Positions 49,201 to 61,000 of a DNA stretch of 64,000 nucleotides are shown here, piece after piece; the first letter of the stretch is position 1; each line of letters starts with the position of its first letter. The stretch is from NCBI GenBank assembly GCA_947462335.1, contig OX381714.1, forward strand, positions 37,421,360-37,485,359, read 5' to 3'. A program made the translations under genes and the position numbers. The notes under the pieces were generated by a model. The model saw only the letters and a list, made by a program, of their open reading frames with translations. It did not search any database and was not told the DNA's origin. The stretch is from Harmothoe impar (Eukaryota; Annelida; Polychaeta; Phyllodocida; Polynoidae).

Positions 49201-49459
49201 GGTTATGAAAGGACTTTTGTCAGATTTGAAGTCAGCTGAAATGGAGAGTTTCAAGGAGACAGGCCAGCATAGTCCTTATATTGTAGCAGCCATTGAGAAC
49301 ATGGAGGGTTTGCTGGACTTCCTTAGGGAACCCAAGAACTTGATGTGGCAGATTCGCACGCTCTTGCGTACCAAGTATGGTGTCAAACAAATAGAGACAG
49401 TGAATACCCTGCCCTTACCCCGTCCATTGAAGAATTTTATATTATGCCATGACTTGTAG
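46286..49459 (+). CDS. Ankyrin-repeat and SOCS-box (ASB-like) protein, copy 2
   Basis: Three exons are visible: 46286-46400, 47498-47693 and 48386-49459, with the same boundaries and phases as the last three of copy 1. From Met at 46315 the product is 451 residues; the frame is open back to the acceptor at 46285. The last 326 residues align with copy 1 without gaps at about 84% identity by hand count. The start of exon 3 differs, with an extra segment (VFPQQLHTSAS...KKKSYTP). Ankyrin repeats and the SOCS box (LPLPRPLKNFIL end) are as in copy 1, again with Ile at the BC-box Cys position. No 5' coding exon of its own was found. It may begin at Met 46315 with a noncoding 5' exon, or be spliced from exon 1 of copy 1, which is in the right phase. 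The introns are swollen by four MITEs. Confidence 0.85.
46425..46839. mobile_element. 415-bp MITE with CTGTAAACGTA ends and GCGCGAAAAT repeats, TSD TA
   Basis: The ends CTGTAAACGTA and TACGTTTACAG are flanked by TA. The arms contain about eight copies of TTTTCGCGC or GCGCGAAAAT. A fragment of the 41797 family (AAGTTGTGTTCC, CCGACCCTAA) is nested in the middle. It lies in intron 1 of ASB copy 2, starting 24 bp after the splice donor. Confidence 0.88.
47181..47361. mobile_element. 181-bp MITE with CCGTACCGTCGCGAT ends, TSD TA
   Basis: CCGTACCGTCGCGAT at the left and ATCGCGACGGTTCGG at the right are complements with one difference, and TA flanks both. The interior carries GGCGCTTATACAAG-type motifs also seen near 42690-42870. 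It lies in intron 1 of ASB copy 2. Confidence 0.82.
47722..47944. mobile_element. 223-bp MITE with CTGTAAAACCTC ends, TSD TA
   Basis: CTGTAAAACCTC and GAGGTTTTACAG are exact complements flanked by TA. The interior has repeated GCGGCTTATA / TACGCGAGT motifs. It starts 28 bp after the donor of exon 2 of ASB copy 2. Confidence 0.88.
48057..48164. mobile_element. 108-bp MITE, second copy (reverse), TSD AA
   Basis: Same length and termini as the element at 2619-2726 but in the opposite orientation, flanked by AA on each side. It lies in intron 2 of ASB copy 2. The two copies fix the family length and show that the 2-bp target is not always TA. Confidence 0.92.
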
Positions 49460-52400
49460 CCTAGCTTACACAGTTTGTATGTGTCCTTATGTGTTATACA
49501 GAGAACTCATTGTGTACAAAGAGTATGTTTCATAAGTTACAATTGTAATCATACAATATTGTCTTTTGGTGATAGCTGCCATTGATCTTGGCAAGTTTGA
49601 TTTCTTAAACTGTTAACAGTCTGAATCAAGTATAAATTAATATCCTTTTACCATCTGGAGCCAGGAAAATATGGATACCCCTTTTATCACATGAGCCCTG
49701 CCTGATACCTCCAGTATAAATATTACTTTTTTTTAATCAACAATAGTAGCTAGCATGCAAAATGTGTGTACAGACACTGCATTATATGAGTCCACTAATG
49801 GATTACAGCACTATGCCTCAATGCCCTTACCAGTCATTCTCAACATGTACATTGGCCCTGAATCTTTGTGAAGCATAATTCACAGAATTATGATAATTAG
49901 AGTTGACCTTCTTACTTCATCATATGTACCAATGTGATAATGGTACTGTAGAAAAATATCAGAAAATATAGTTATTTGTCAAAGTGGTTCATAGTAGGAA
50001 CACCACATTTCAAAATGATGGTAAATATGATGTAGAATATTATCTCTGACATGGCCCGATGACTGCGATGTTGATATGCAACAAGATATTTAGATGTATG
50101 ATAAACGGATTTTATGTAACATGTAATATAGTGATACTGTAAAGCGAGCTGTGGTTTAACTAAAATCATGTACACTTGAATATCAGCGTGCATACTATTG
50201 TTTAGGACACTGTAAGATTAAGTAAGGTATCACAGAAAGAGGGAAATAGTTGCTGATGTATACAAGATTATTTACAACCTTATTTAAGACGGAAAGTTTT
50301 ATGCATTGAATTGTTTTTTATATCTATTCATTTTTATACTTGTATGTGATGAACACAGCTGTTACTCTATACAGAGTACTTTTATACTTGTGGAATAAAA
50401 TATTATATATACACAACTGAAAAGCTCTTTTTCTGTATTGCATCTCAGCTATAGTGAGCAAGCGACTGAGGCAGTTAGTTATTCAGTGAGTGAAGCAGGG
50501 CTTATCAGTCAGTAAGTAAGCTTATTCAGGGTTGTTCCTGACTGGATGAGTGACTGATAAGAGCACTATAATAGATAACGTGGATTTACCACGAGTCGGA
50601 CACATACCATGAGATGGGCACTGCTATTTCTGATTTCTAATATTATTCTTGATATTTACTCCTGTAAGATAAGCCTCGTATTGGTAATTTATTGGGCGGA
50701 AAATACACTTAAACTTTAATATTATTCACAGATTAATAAATTAGAATGTCTGAATATAAGCACGACTTCAAGTGTTCGTAACAATGTATGTATCTGACTT
50801 AGAGTAACTACCTTTTAATGCATAACAGGACTTTTGAGTGGTTAAATTTTTTGACAACAGGTGGCCTCTGTGTCGCCAGTGATGACAGTTTGGAGAGGGT
50901 TCCCTGCAAAGGGAGCGATCGTTTTATGGAAAAGGGTGGGGCGGTCGATTAGGGGAGGCTTGAACACCGTTGACCTCTAGACCAGGAGGTAACATGTCAA
51001 CATCTCTTGGGTGGGGCAAATAGATTTACTGGTTTCCAGGGGGGGGAGGCCGACCGTGACTATACGTTTTCAACCTTTTTGAGGAGGAGATTGAAGATAA
51101 AATATATGAAGAAAAGCGCAGTGCTCATATACCTTTCTTTTGTTTGTATATTAAGGCATGTCTTTCACTCTAAGCATTTTATTAGTTATTATGCCTGCGA
51201 TCCTTGGCAGTTAGCAACGTATAATATCTTTTAAAACCGACGGAAAGTATTACAACATTTGGGTCTTTGTGTAATCGGTTTACTTCATAAGCTAGTGTCA
51301 TACTATCTGATTCGATGTACAATAATTTACAAATCCAGCAAGGAATAGCCTGGTTTCAATTTCGTTATCACTCATTTTTCCCCATTCTATTGTTAGGTCA
51401 CAAGCTTTAGTCATTACCATCTAACAGACGGCATGGACCTACTGGCTTATTGACTAAACTGCTAATCTGTATTTAGAAAGTGGTAAGTATAAGCAGGGAG
51501 AATATAGGAACTATACACTCCATGGTATACGGTCGCGGTTTGGGTATAAGGTAAGTCATCACAGATATATAAGTGTCAATACACAGACAAAGAACCGTAA
51601 TAAGTTCTAATTTATATGCCTACCACTACTGATTATGTCCCCATATTGCAATAACAGACAAGGGCAAACATTATAGAATGGCACAAAATAATGGCGTGGA
51701 GAGCTTCTATGATATACAGGTAAAATTCAAGATCTAAATGACAACGAGGAGGCAAAGGTATAGGATCTAGGAAAGGTACACCATAGGTGTGGTGACTGGC
51801 CTCTTTTGAGGCAAAAACAACAAATTAGAATTGTTTTAATAGCAATAGGTTCTTGACAATAGTGCATCCTGATTCTCATATGGAACTTTACATACAGAAG
51901 GATGCATTTTGACGGGAGAGACGTGTGACCAAGTTCAAACCCCAGTATGATCTCTCTGGTACCAATGAAGGGGTAGAGTCTAACATACATTTGCCATATC
52001 ACTTGGCCAGTTCAAGACGATCTGGCGTAGTTTTGACTGTTAATGTAGCAATAAAAGTTTCATGCTTTAAAAATATGTATTGAATGTCACTGGAACCATG
52101 TGGACACCGTCTCTAGCTGATGCCATAGTGTGAGAATACACTGACACAAACATCAAGTCTGTAAAACACTTCCAAGGTGATTTTTTTTCATTCTGATGTA
52201 GATATTAGGCAGGCCTCTGTGCGATCATGGTCCATGCATTTCGCACATTTCACCTCTTTTTGCATCAATTTCAGTTTCATGGACCCTGGTCATTACAATT
52301 CACATCCAATTCAAGCCTCTGATAGAACTGGTGCCAGGATGGTGATAATTATGAAGTTTGGTTAAATAGAAATATGGTTTTATATATGGATGTTTTGTTC

Positions 52401-52474
52401 CAGCCCGGAGTTCCAGCCAATAATTATGATGATTATGAATCTTGGCTGCAGTCCATATAAGGGGTCGGGGGGAG
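49460..52474. other. Convergent intergenic region
   Basis: Holds the 3' untranslated regions of ASB copy 2 (AATAAA near 50393, followed by ATATATAC and a T-rich stretch) and of the minus-strand MBLAC1-like gene. A small imperfect hairpin (CTTATCAGTCAG / GACTGATAAG) is at about 50499-50563. No further gene is seen; frames at 51007-51234 and 51727-52002 have no domain. Confidence 0.45.
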
Positions 52475-54925
52475 TCAAGGTGTCTGCACCACTGGCACCC
52501 CGGAACCCTTGTATGTCTCCGGTATGTGGTAAAAAGGTCCATAGCGGGGTACCATATGATCTGCAAAACGCAGTAATGTGATTCGGCTTTGTTGTTGTGT
52601 TTCCGCGTCTGCGCTCTCCCCAACCCACAGTTCAGGTATCTCCAGGTCTCCCTCACTGTGGAACACACCACCTGTAGAAAAGACATATTTAAAGTAATTA
52701 ATAAACCCACAGAATAGTGTGATTTATGTGAAATATGGTCTGACGATTTAGAAATGTAGGTAGATTGGATACAGTTTGCCAAACAGGCCGGATTTAGGTG
52801 AAAACCCTAGAAATATTGGGTTGTTTATCTCAAACCAAATGGTTTGGTGACCATGGCAACATCATATGTGACATCGAAATGTCTGTGTCTTTTAATTTTC
52901 AGAACAAAAGATTAGTCTAACAAGTAGCATATCCGACATTGATCATTTGTAAACAAATTGTGGAGATCAAAGTTTCCAGGGATTTATCGAATTATATGTA
53001 TACATGTTTCTAAGATGGGTTTCAATTACACATATTGGAAGGTATATTATATTTTATGATAAGTAAGTGGATTTGTGAAGGCTTTTCCTATGATCTTCAT
53101 CAGCTACTTTATCAAATAATATAAGAAAGACTTTTATTGAAGCAATAATAGGGGGCCTACTTAATGGACACATGGGTGATACTGAGTTTTAGCCTAGGTA
53201 ACTGTGACAAAGAACCAGCTCAATGTGAAACTAGAGATCACTTCTATTGCTATAAATATACATATACTTTAGGAGATATTCAACAAGAATGTGACCTCCA
53301 GTAAAATGGCATTTCCTCTGGTATAAAATGATTAGTCCATGTAGGTATCCTCATGAAATGGAAAAGTAGATGATATTGTTAACTTTGTTACAGTTTGGGC
53401 TCTATAAAACAGTGGTAAGAGGATTTTCAATTATTCAATGAATTCTCTAAAATCAAATACATACCAGCAATAGCAACTGTCCCAATGGGAGTGTTGGTGA
53501 CGACAACGGTGACCACCCCAGATGCCTTGTGACCCGGTGTTGGTAGTACTTCGATATCATCATCAATCTCATATGGGATATCCTGCATATTGATAGAACA
53601 ATTGCATTGCATTTGATAATTCAATACTTATATTAATTTTACTTTCGTTTGTTATTTTCAGTTTTTAATTTCACCTCTTATCTGAGATCACAAAAGCATT
53701 TTACACCATAATGTGTGTCATACCGCCTTCCAAATATTGGGTGGGAAAATATCAGCAAGAATTTAGGATCAAGTTTGGGAATTAGGTAAAAAGCAAAGAG
53801 TGTGTTGCTAATAAGGATCATCTAAAGTGCCGCTTTGTGTATTTATAATATTTTGTGAACCTGATTTTCTTTAGTAACAACTTTAGTTACAGCCAGTATG
53901 ACCATGAAATACAATGGTTCCACAGAAGCGTTCAGTGATTAGTCACAGGTTCAGAATGATTCAATATCATTTGCATCTTTTCATACTATTTAAATGAAAT
54001 ATCACTACATGATATATGAACATACCTCACAAAAGTCATGTAGTATTCGGCGGTTCTCTCTGACTATGTCGTAACCGACAATGTGGGTGGCGTTTGGGAA
54101 GAGATTGAGATTACCGACATTTTCCACCGAGCCGTGTGAACACACAACATACTCCACTTCCCCTGGTGTTACACTATGCTCACGTAATCCTGCAGTTAGA
54201 TCAAGAGGAGATAGAATTAAGAAGGAAAATAAACTGAAATTCTGGTGACCGGTAAGTTCAAGTTTAGTAAACTTGTATTTAGTACATCATACACTGTAAA
54301 AAGTTGTTGTTCATCAAACAGCAAATTTTGCTGTAAATGTACAGTACTTTAGCTGTAAAGAATAATACAGCAAATTTTACTGTACATGTACAATTCTGTT
54401 ACTGTAGATGCAGGTTACGGTAGTGACTTGTAGATCTACAGCCCTTTTCCCTGTAATATGTACACGAGAGGTTGTGGGATGGATCCTTGGTCTAGCCACC
54501 TCTCATTAGGGATCTTTAGCAACAAGGCTGTAGATCATTTAATACAGACATGGCAGAGGTAGCTTATATCCCAATATGATCATTTGTAAAACCCGCTCTG
54601 TGGCACAACGGATCAGGGCCCGTCTCCAACATCACAGGTTGTGAGTTCGATCCTCTTTTGCTTTACCTACCTCCACCTAAAATTCGTTTTTCCCTCACAT
54701 GAATGATTAAAAATATCACCAGCACTGGGAGGTGAACCCAGGACCTTCAGATTTGGTTTTACAATTAGTTCTGCTCTACAGTAACAGTAGATTTTGCTGT
54801 TACTGTACAGTATATGTGCTGTAAATATACATAAGCTGACTTGCTGTAGGTCTGCAGCACAATCTACTGGATTGCAGTATTTGCTGAACAGGAACACTAC
54901 TTACTTCTCACAGTGTATCATATAC

Positions 54926-55001
<76 letters not shown>

Positions 55002-58000
55002 GTGGAGCATAGAGAGGGTGGATTATGTCAAAGTTGTGTATATGAAGCTGATGTTGCTTGGGTTTTGTCATCATACTTTTATGATAAGAAAGATGTTTTT
55101 TGGTGAAGGGTCCCTTCTCCACAATACAGGTGCATTTTCTTGTCATTTTGACATGACATTTAAGGATTAATTCAGCTCTGTAGGGCCTAGTCCACACCAA
55201 TCACCAGAGACATTTTAGGCATGTTTTTAGATCAACCCCATATCAGTTACACGAGTGGATGTGCTAGCTTTAAATCTGTTATACATACATAGACCCTGGC
55301 TACCCTCATCATCATGCCAGTCACAAAATTGGGGCTGACATAGTCTTTTTACTCCCTTCACCAGGCGTAAATACCCCTGTAGCAGTAAATACCCCTGTGC
55401 TGTAGCAGCCATTTATACAAGTAGGTACAGGGAGGGCTCTCTTCAGGCCCTCAATTTATGGTAGGGCTGGCCGTGATCATTGAACTATGGCTAAGTGCAT
55501 GTGTTGGACCCCTGGTGACATGAATGTGGGCAGTGTGTGTTAAATGTGCAATTTTGTTGATTGAAATATAATCCCACCCCCTGAGGTCCACAACTCACCA
55601 CATACTTGTACTTCTAGACTATTACTACGTAGAACCTCAAGTGTCTCCACCTATTAAAGGAAGTGATCATTTTCTAACAACAGAGGGGGTGGGGTGCACA
55701 GATAATCTATAGGTTTAAGAGGTTATAGTCAGTAGTGGCTATCCCAGGTTCGTCATAGGCATATATCAAAATGACGAACTTATAAATTATTCTAAAAATG
55801 ACTAGGCAGAACTAATGCTTTAGTCAAAATGACTTACCTTAATATGCTTTAACATGAAAAGACTAACGTGGGTTAGTCAGTTTAACTAACCTGGCAGCAT
55901 TGGCTGACATAGGTTGGGCATATAGGGAGCCAGAATATGACTAAATGTCTCTCAGTCATTTTCTGGCTCCCTATACGCCCAATCTGTGTTAGTCAATGCT
56001 GTCAGGTTAGTCAAATTAACTAACCTTCCCTTTTCATGCATATTAGGGTTAGTCATTTTTACTAAGGCATTAGTTTCGCCTTAGTCATTTTTGAATATAA
56101 GTTCGTCATTTTGACCAATGAAGCATGACTCCCCCTGTGGAGAACCTGGGTAGCCACTACTGACTAACCCCTTGAACCTGTGGATTTTCTGTGTGGTGGT
56201 GGATTTGTCAGAGAAAACCAAAGAAAGTTGGACCCCTAGGGCCTCTACATGAGAGAGGGGAGGGGAAAAGAAATCAACCCCTTTAAGTAAGAAGCTCAGC
56301 ATGTTACTATAATATATAGCTACAGGGGTAGGTCGCAACCCATTTTAACCCTTTTATATGAGAGGAACCACGAAAATTTGGACCCCTCTCACAGGGGGAA
56401 CCCAAAGAATGGTAGTTGGCGTACTCACGCTAGATTCCCATCCCCTCCCCTGTTGACCAAAGAATTACCATTCCCTAAATCGGCACCGCCACCACCACAG
56501 GAGTGGACTAAAATAAAATAAAATAATTGAAAAAAGAAGAAAATGAGTAACTGTTATGTAGGGATTAACACAAGAAAGGGGGGCACTAAAGCACTTTGAA
56601 CTTCTTTTGTAAATGCACATGCTGTGTTCAGTGTTTATGTCATTTTAACAGGTGTTGGGGTAAAGAAAGTTTGAAAAGAGCTCAAAGGTAGCCGTGTCCC
56701 TAAACAGATGATGAAAGCCTGGGAAAAGCTTTGGGCAATGATTGATGGTGGTGAAAGGCTACAACTTCTTTTTAACTGGTCTCAATGTATAGAGTACAGA
56801 GTGAATCATACGAGCAAAACAGGTTCAGAGGTTATTCCACTATATTCCACTAAACATGACTAAAGCAGTGTTACAAGTTATTTAGTCACTCACTGTTTAA
56901 AGTGGGTATATCCGACTTTTCTTCAAATTCTAAATTTTACTCAAATGTGTTCCCAACACTGTAAAGGTATAATTTTTAGAGACTAGAGGTCAATTAAATG
57001 TCATCTATGGGTGTTATTAGGTCACACAGGGATCTAATGTCCCCCAACCATGGACTTTTCTAGTGTATTTTCAATGGGGGGAATATAAAATAAACCATAT
57101 ATTGGGAAATAAAATGGAATTTGAGCAAAGTCGGGGGGGATTAGGGGGAATGGAACTGATAGCAAGTCAAATCTCCTGCCCCACACATCAGATGTACTAA
57201 CTTTAATGTATGAGGATAATGTTGATGTCTTACTTGTTGACAACGTTTAACTATTCGCAATACAAACTATGTAATAAAGGCCACATATATCGGTCGTGAT
57301 GAAATGGCAGATCCACTCTATGTGTTATGAATATATCAGGACATAGCTCTCCATTTTTCCTTCTTGAAATTGCATCACACCATGGGAATTAACAACAGAT
57401 TGTGAGGCATCTCAGGGAGAAAGAGGTCTGTATCACCACCTACCGGCCAGGAGAAGGTCCCTGTCGGCTGGTAGGCCTGTACCCACCACCACGTTGTGTA
57501 CACCATGTACCAGCACTATGGGGGCTGACGCTATGCTGTTTTCTGAAACAAGGATGTACACTCATGAAACAAGGATGAACACTCATATACTCATGATAAA
57601 TCACCAAAATAAACAGTGACAGTTTGACTTGCTTCTACAGCTGACACGGACCTATTTACAGTGTGCCTGTGTGTAAGGAAGCATGCATTTTTGTTTGATT
57701 CAATGAACGTTCACAAATTATGTTACATTTTGTACCTATTTTGGGACGCTTTTGTAGGACATCCCCCATCCCCTATCAAAACGTTTGTAAAATCACACTG
57801 TTAGAAGTAAGTAGTGTTCCTGTACAGCAAATATTGGGGGCAACTTTAGTTCCAGTAAATTGTGCTGTATACCTACGGCAGAATCTACTGTAGACCCGAA
57901 CCTGAAGGTCTGGGGTTCAACTCTCAGTATTGCCACCATTTCTACTCATCCATGTTCTATACCCCAAAACACTACAAAATGTTACATGAACATTGCTTCA

Positions 58001-61000
58001 AGGAAAAGAACTATTTACAAATAGGCTACATCCATATTTAGTGTTTTAAAATGTTTATAAAAAATAATAGTTCTAAAACAGGTTCATGTATATTCAACAT
58101 TGGGCATCTTGCAGATTCGAACCCCCAACTTCCTATCCATAGTCCCAAACCATGACTACTACACCAGCGAATCCTGCATGTCAGGTGCATTGAAACACCT
58201 CCTACTTAGGTGTGAATGGTAAAGAGGTCAGCTCAGGATCCCTGGGGGACAATTTCAGAACCAGACTGTTCATGCCTTAAGGGTCGATATAAAAATTACC
58301 CTATTGCAGTGATGTATTGAACTACCATTAGTCGGAGTGTAATCTTGATGGCCTATGTTTTTCAAAGTAAATCTGACCATCTTTCCTGAAGATAATACAG
58401 ATACACTAGGTTTATCTGCATATTTTCAAAAGTAACATTCCAATCTACAAAAAAAGATTTTACTTTAAAAACTGCATCAAGAGAAATGTAGTTTTTTTTC
58501 AGTGTTCCCTGTCGGGACTTTAACCTGCGACCCTCAGACTACATCATCCGCTGCTCTACCAACTGAGCTAGTGGGACAGCCACTTATATGTAGCCTGTAT
58601 CAATAGGCTTTTGAAATGATCAGATCATATTTGTGGAGCTGCTGATGTGAATGACAAATGATCATCATAAATTATATAAATTCCTCATCAAGAGATGGGT
58701 ATATACCATTTTCTCATTCTATATGTTGATAGTGGATGGAGTATAAGTGAAAAATGTCCTTGGAGCTGTGGAGTATGGTACTCCCTCCAAACTCTCCACT
58801 CTCTCTCCCTCTGGTTGCTGGTTATGGAATTCGAACCTGCATCTACAGTAACAGAATTGTACATGTACAGCAGAAGTTGTTGTATTATCTTTTACAGCTA
58901 AAGTACTGTATAGTTACAGCACATTTTGCTGTTCACGAACAACAACTTTTTACAGTGCAGTCTACAAAATGTATGGCCCGGGTCACAGTTATGTCACTAA
59001 ACCCAAAGACCCCCCCCCCTACACTGATAATCTAAATGGGCCCTTAGTCTGTAGTGACATTCCAATGTTAGTCATTGGCACATTGGTCAGGCATGACCAA
59101 GTGCTTTTCAAAAATGACTGAGGCAAAAGAAAACATATGACTTATGCCTTACCCAAAAGGACCCATTGCAATGGAGAAGACTAAGGTGAGTAGGCCAGTA
59201 CTGGCCAACCTGACAGTATTAACTATAACCTAGGTTGGTCGTATAGGGAGTCAAAAAATGACTAGCTAGGTTAGGTACTGTCGATTGATTTGTTAGCCAG
59301 TACTAACTAAGTCTTATAGCCTAAAGATTATATGTGTAGCCATACAGTAACGTCATTTGAAAAAGCTGCGTGTCCTTATCCCGAGCCTCCCCCTATGACT
59401 CCATGAATACAATGATATTAATGTACATACATATGCAGTATAAAAAGATTCACATATATCTGTATTATATTATACCTCATCATGCCATTGTGCACCATAG
59501 ATAATAAGCCTCTGTCAGGATTGACATGATTGTGCAGTACATTGCATGGGCAAATCATGCATTTCTTCATTTTGTTTTAATGTGGTTATAGGGCTACATT
59601 ACTATGATAAAGTGATGATATCTAGCATTGTTCTTCCGTCCATGTTTCCATGTGTCTTTATTGCCGGTCACTAGGCAGACTGGCAATGGTGTATCAGGGT
59701 ATATGGCAATTGGTCTGTCGACCTTAGGGCTTGGCTGCACGAGTTGCCCCGTCTAATGCAAAAGTTGCAGGAAATAGTAATTAGCAACTAGTTGCCTGGA
59801 TTCATATTATTGAGTTTGGAGCAACTAACTGCCTCCTATGTCCTAACTGCAGGCTATCAATAAGGTTCTAGCAACTAGTTTCCTGGTGTAATTCGGCCTA
59901 ATATACATTCTAAAATTAATGTGATACAGATCAAGACAAAATTTACTTACGTTCATCAAGGATGCCCTCCTTTAGGATTCGGATGCAGTGTCTAGAGTTT
60001 GGGAAAGCCATCGCACCTGTGTCCAAAACAAAGGATATAACTTCGATACATTGACCTGTATGCTGACCCCTATAAGCATGATTATATCATATGTATATAT
60101 CATTTGGTGCATTGCGTCTTGGCAGTTCTTTATAAATGAAAGACACAATATAAAATTCCATCTGTTCACACAGGGTGGTGTATTCTATAACAGAAATTAC
60201 TGCAACCCATATAGGTATGACCTTCTAATGTACAACCACAACATTCACTTCTAACAGTGTGGTTTATTATCGCTTAGCCTGGTCCCTAAACATTATGTTG
60301 GTGTCAGTGGCACAACGACACAAATAAAGCTTTCTCTTGAAAGTGGCATGGTACAAAAGTAATCACCATGTGTATACTACTACCGACATACTGTGACATG
60401 TATATGTATGCTTACACTCCCTTCCACAGTGGGCATAGCATCAATATTTTTACTGTCACTTCAGGAAGTTCAACCCACCCCTCACCCACCACCAAGTCTT
60501 AATAAGTAAACCAACACATCATAATTATCCAATCAAGTTCAGTCTGACATTCATGACTCCTGGCTCTCACTATAAGAGTAATCTTTTTTTAACAACAGGA
60601 TGGGGGCTTAATTCCCCAGGCTTCAGGTTTGGGTTATCATGCTGACTAGTGTTTCTGCCAGGATATGCCTCCTGCACAGTCCAGCCAACTGCATTCTGTA
60701 GATGTTTACCCTTAATGCTGCCATAAAACATACTCCAGTACAAGGTGACATACAGAGAGAGCTTCCCTGTAGTTAAAACCAGCTGTCTCTATATATAAGT
60801 ATATATATATATATACTAGGTTACTATAACTTATACTTGACAATGCTTGGATGGAGAGACCTTTTTATTTATACTATACTGATAGTATGGTGATACATAA
60901 TTATACTATCCAGCAAAATATTGTGAGGAGAAACGAAACAGGGTATAGGCCACTTTCCCTACACTATTTAGGATCGAATCACAGCCTGAAGCAAGTGTCT

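Noticed and set aside
54794..55200. Frames with long Ile-Tyr runs.
   Set aside because: Read-through of the (TA)n microsatellite.
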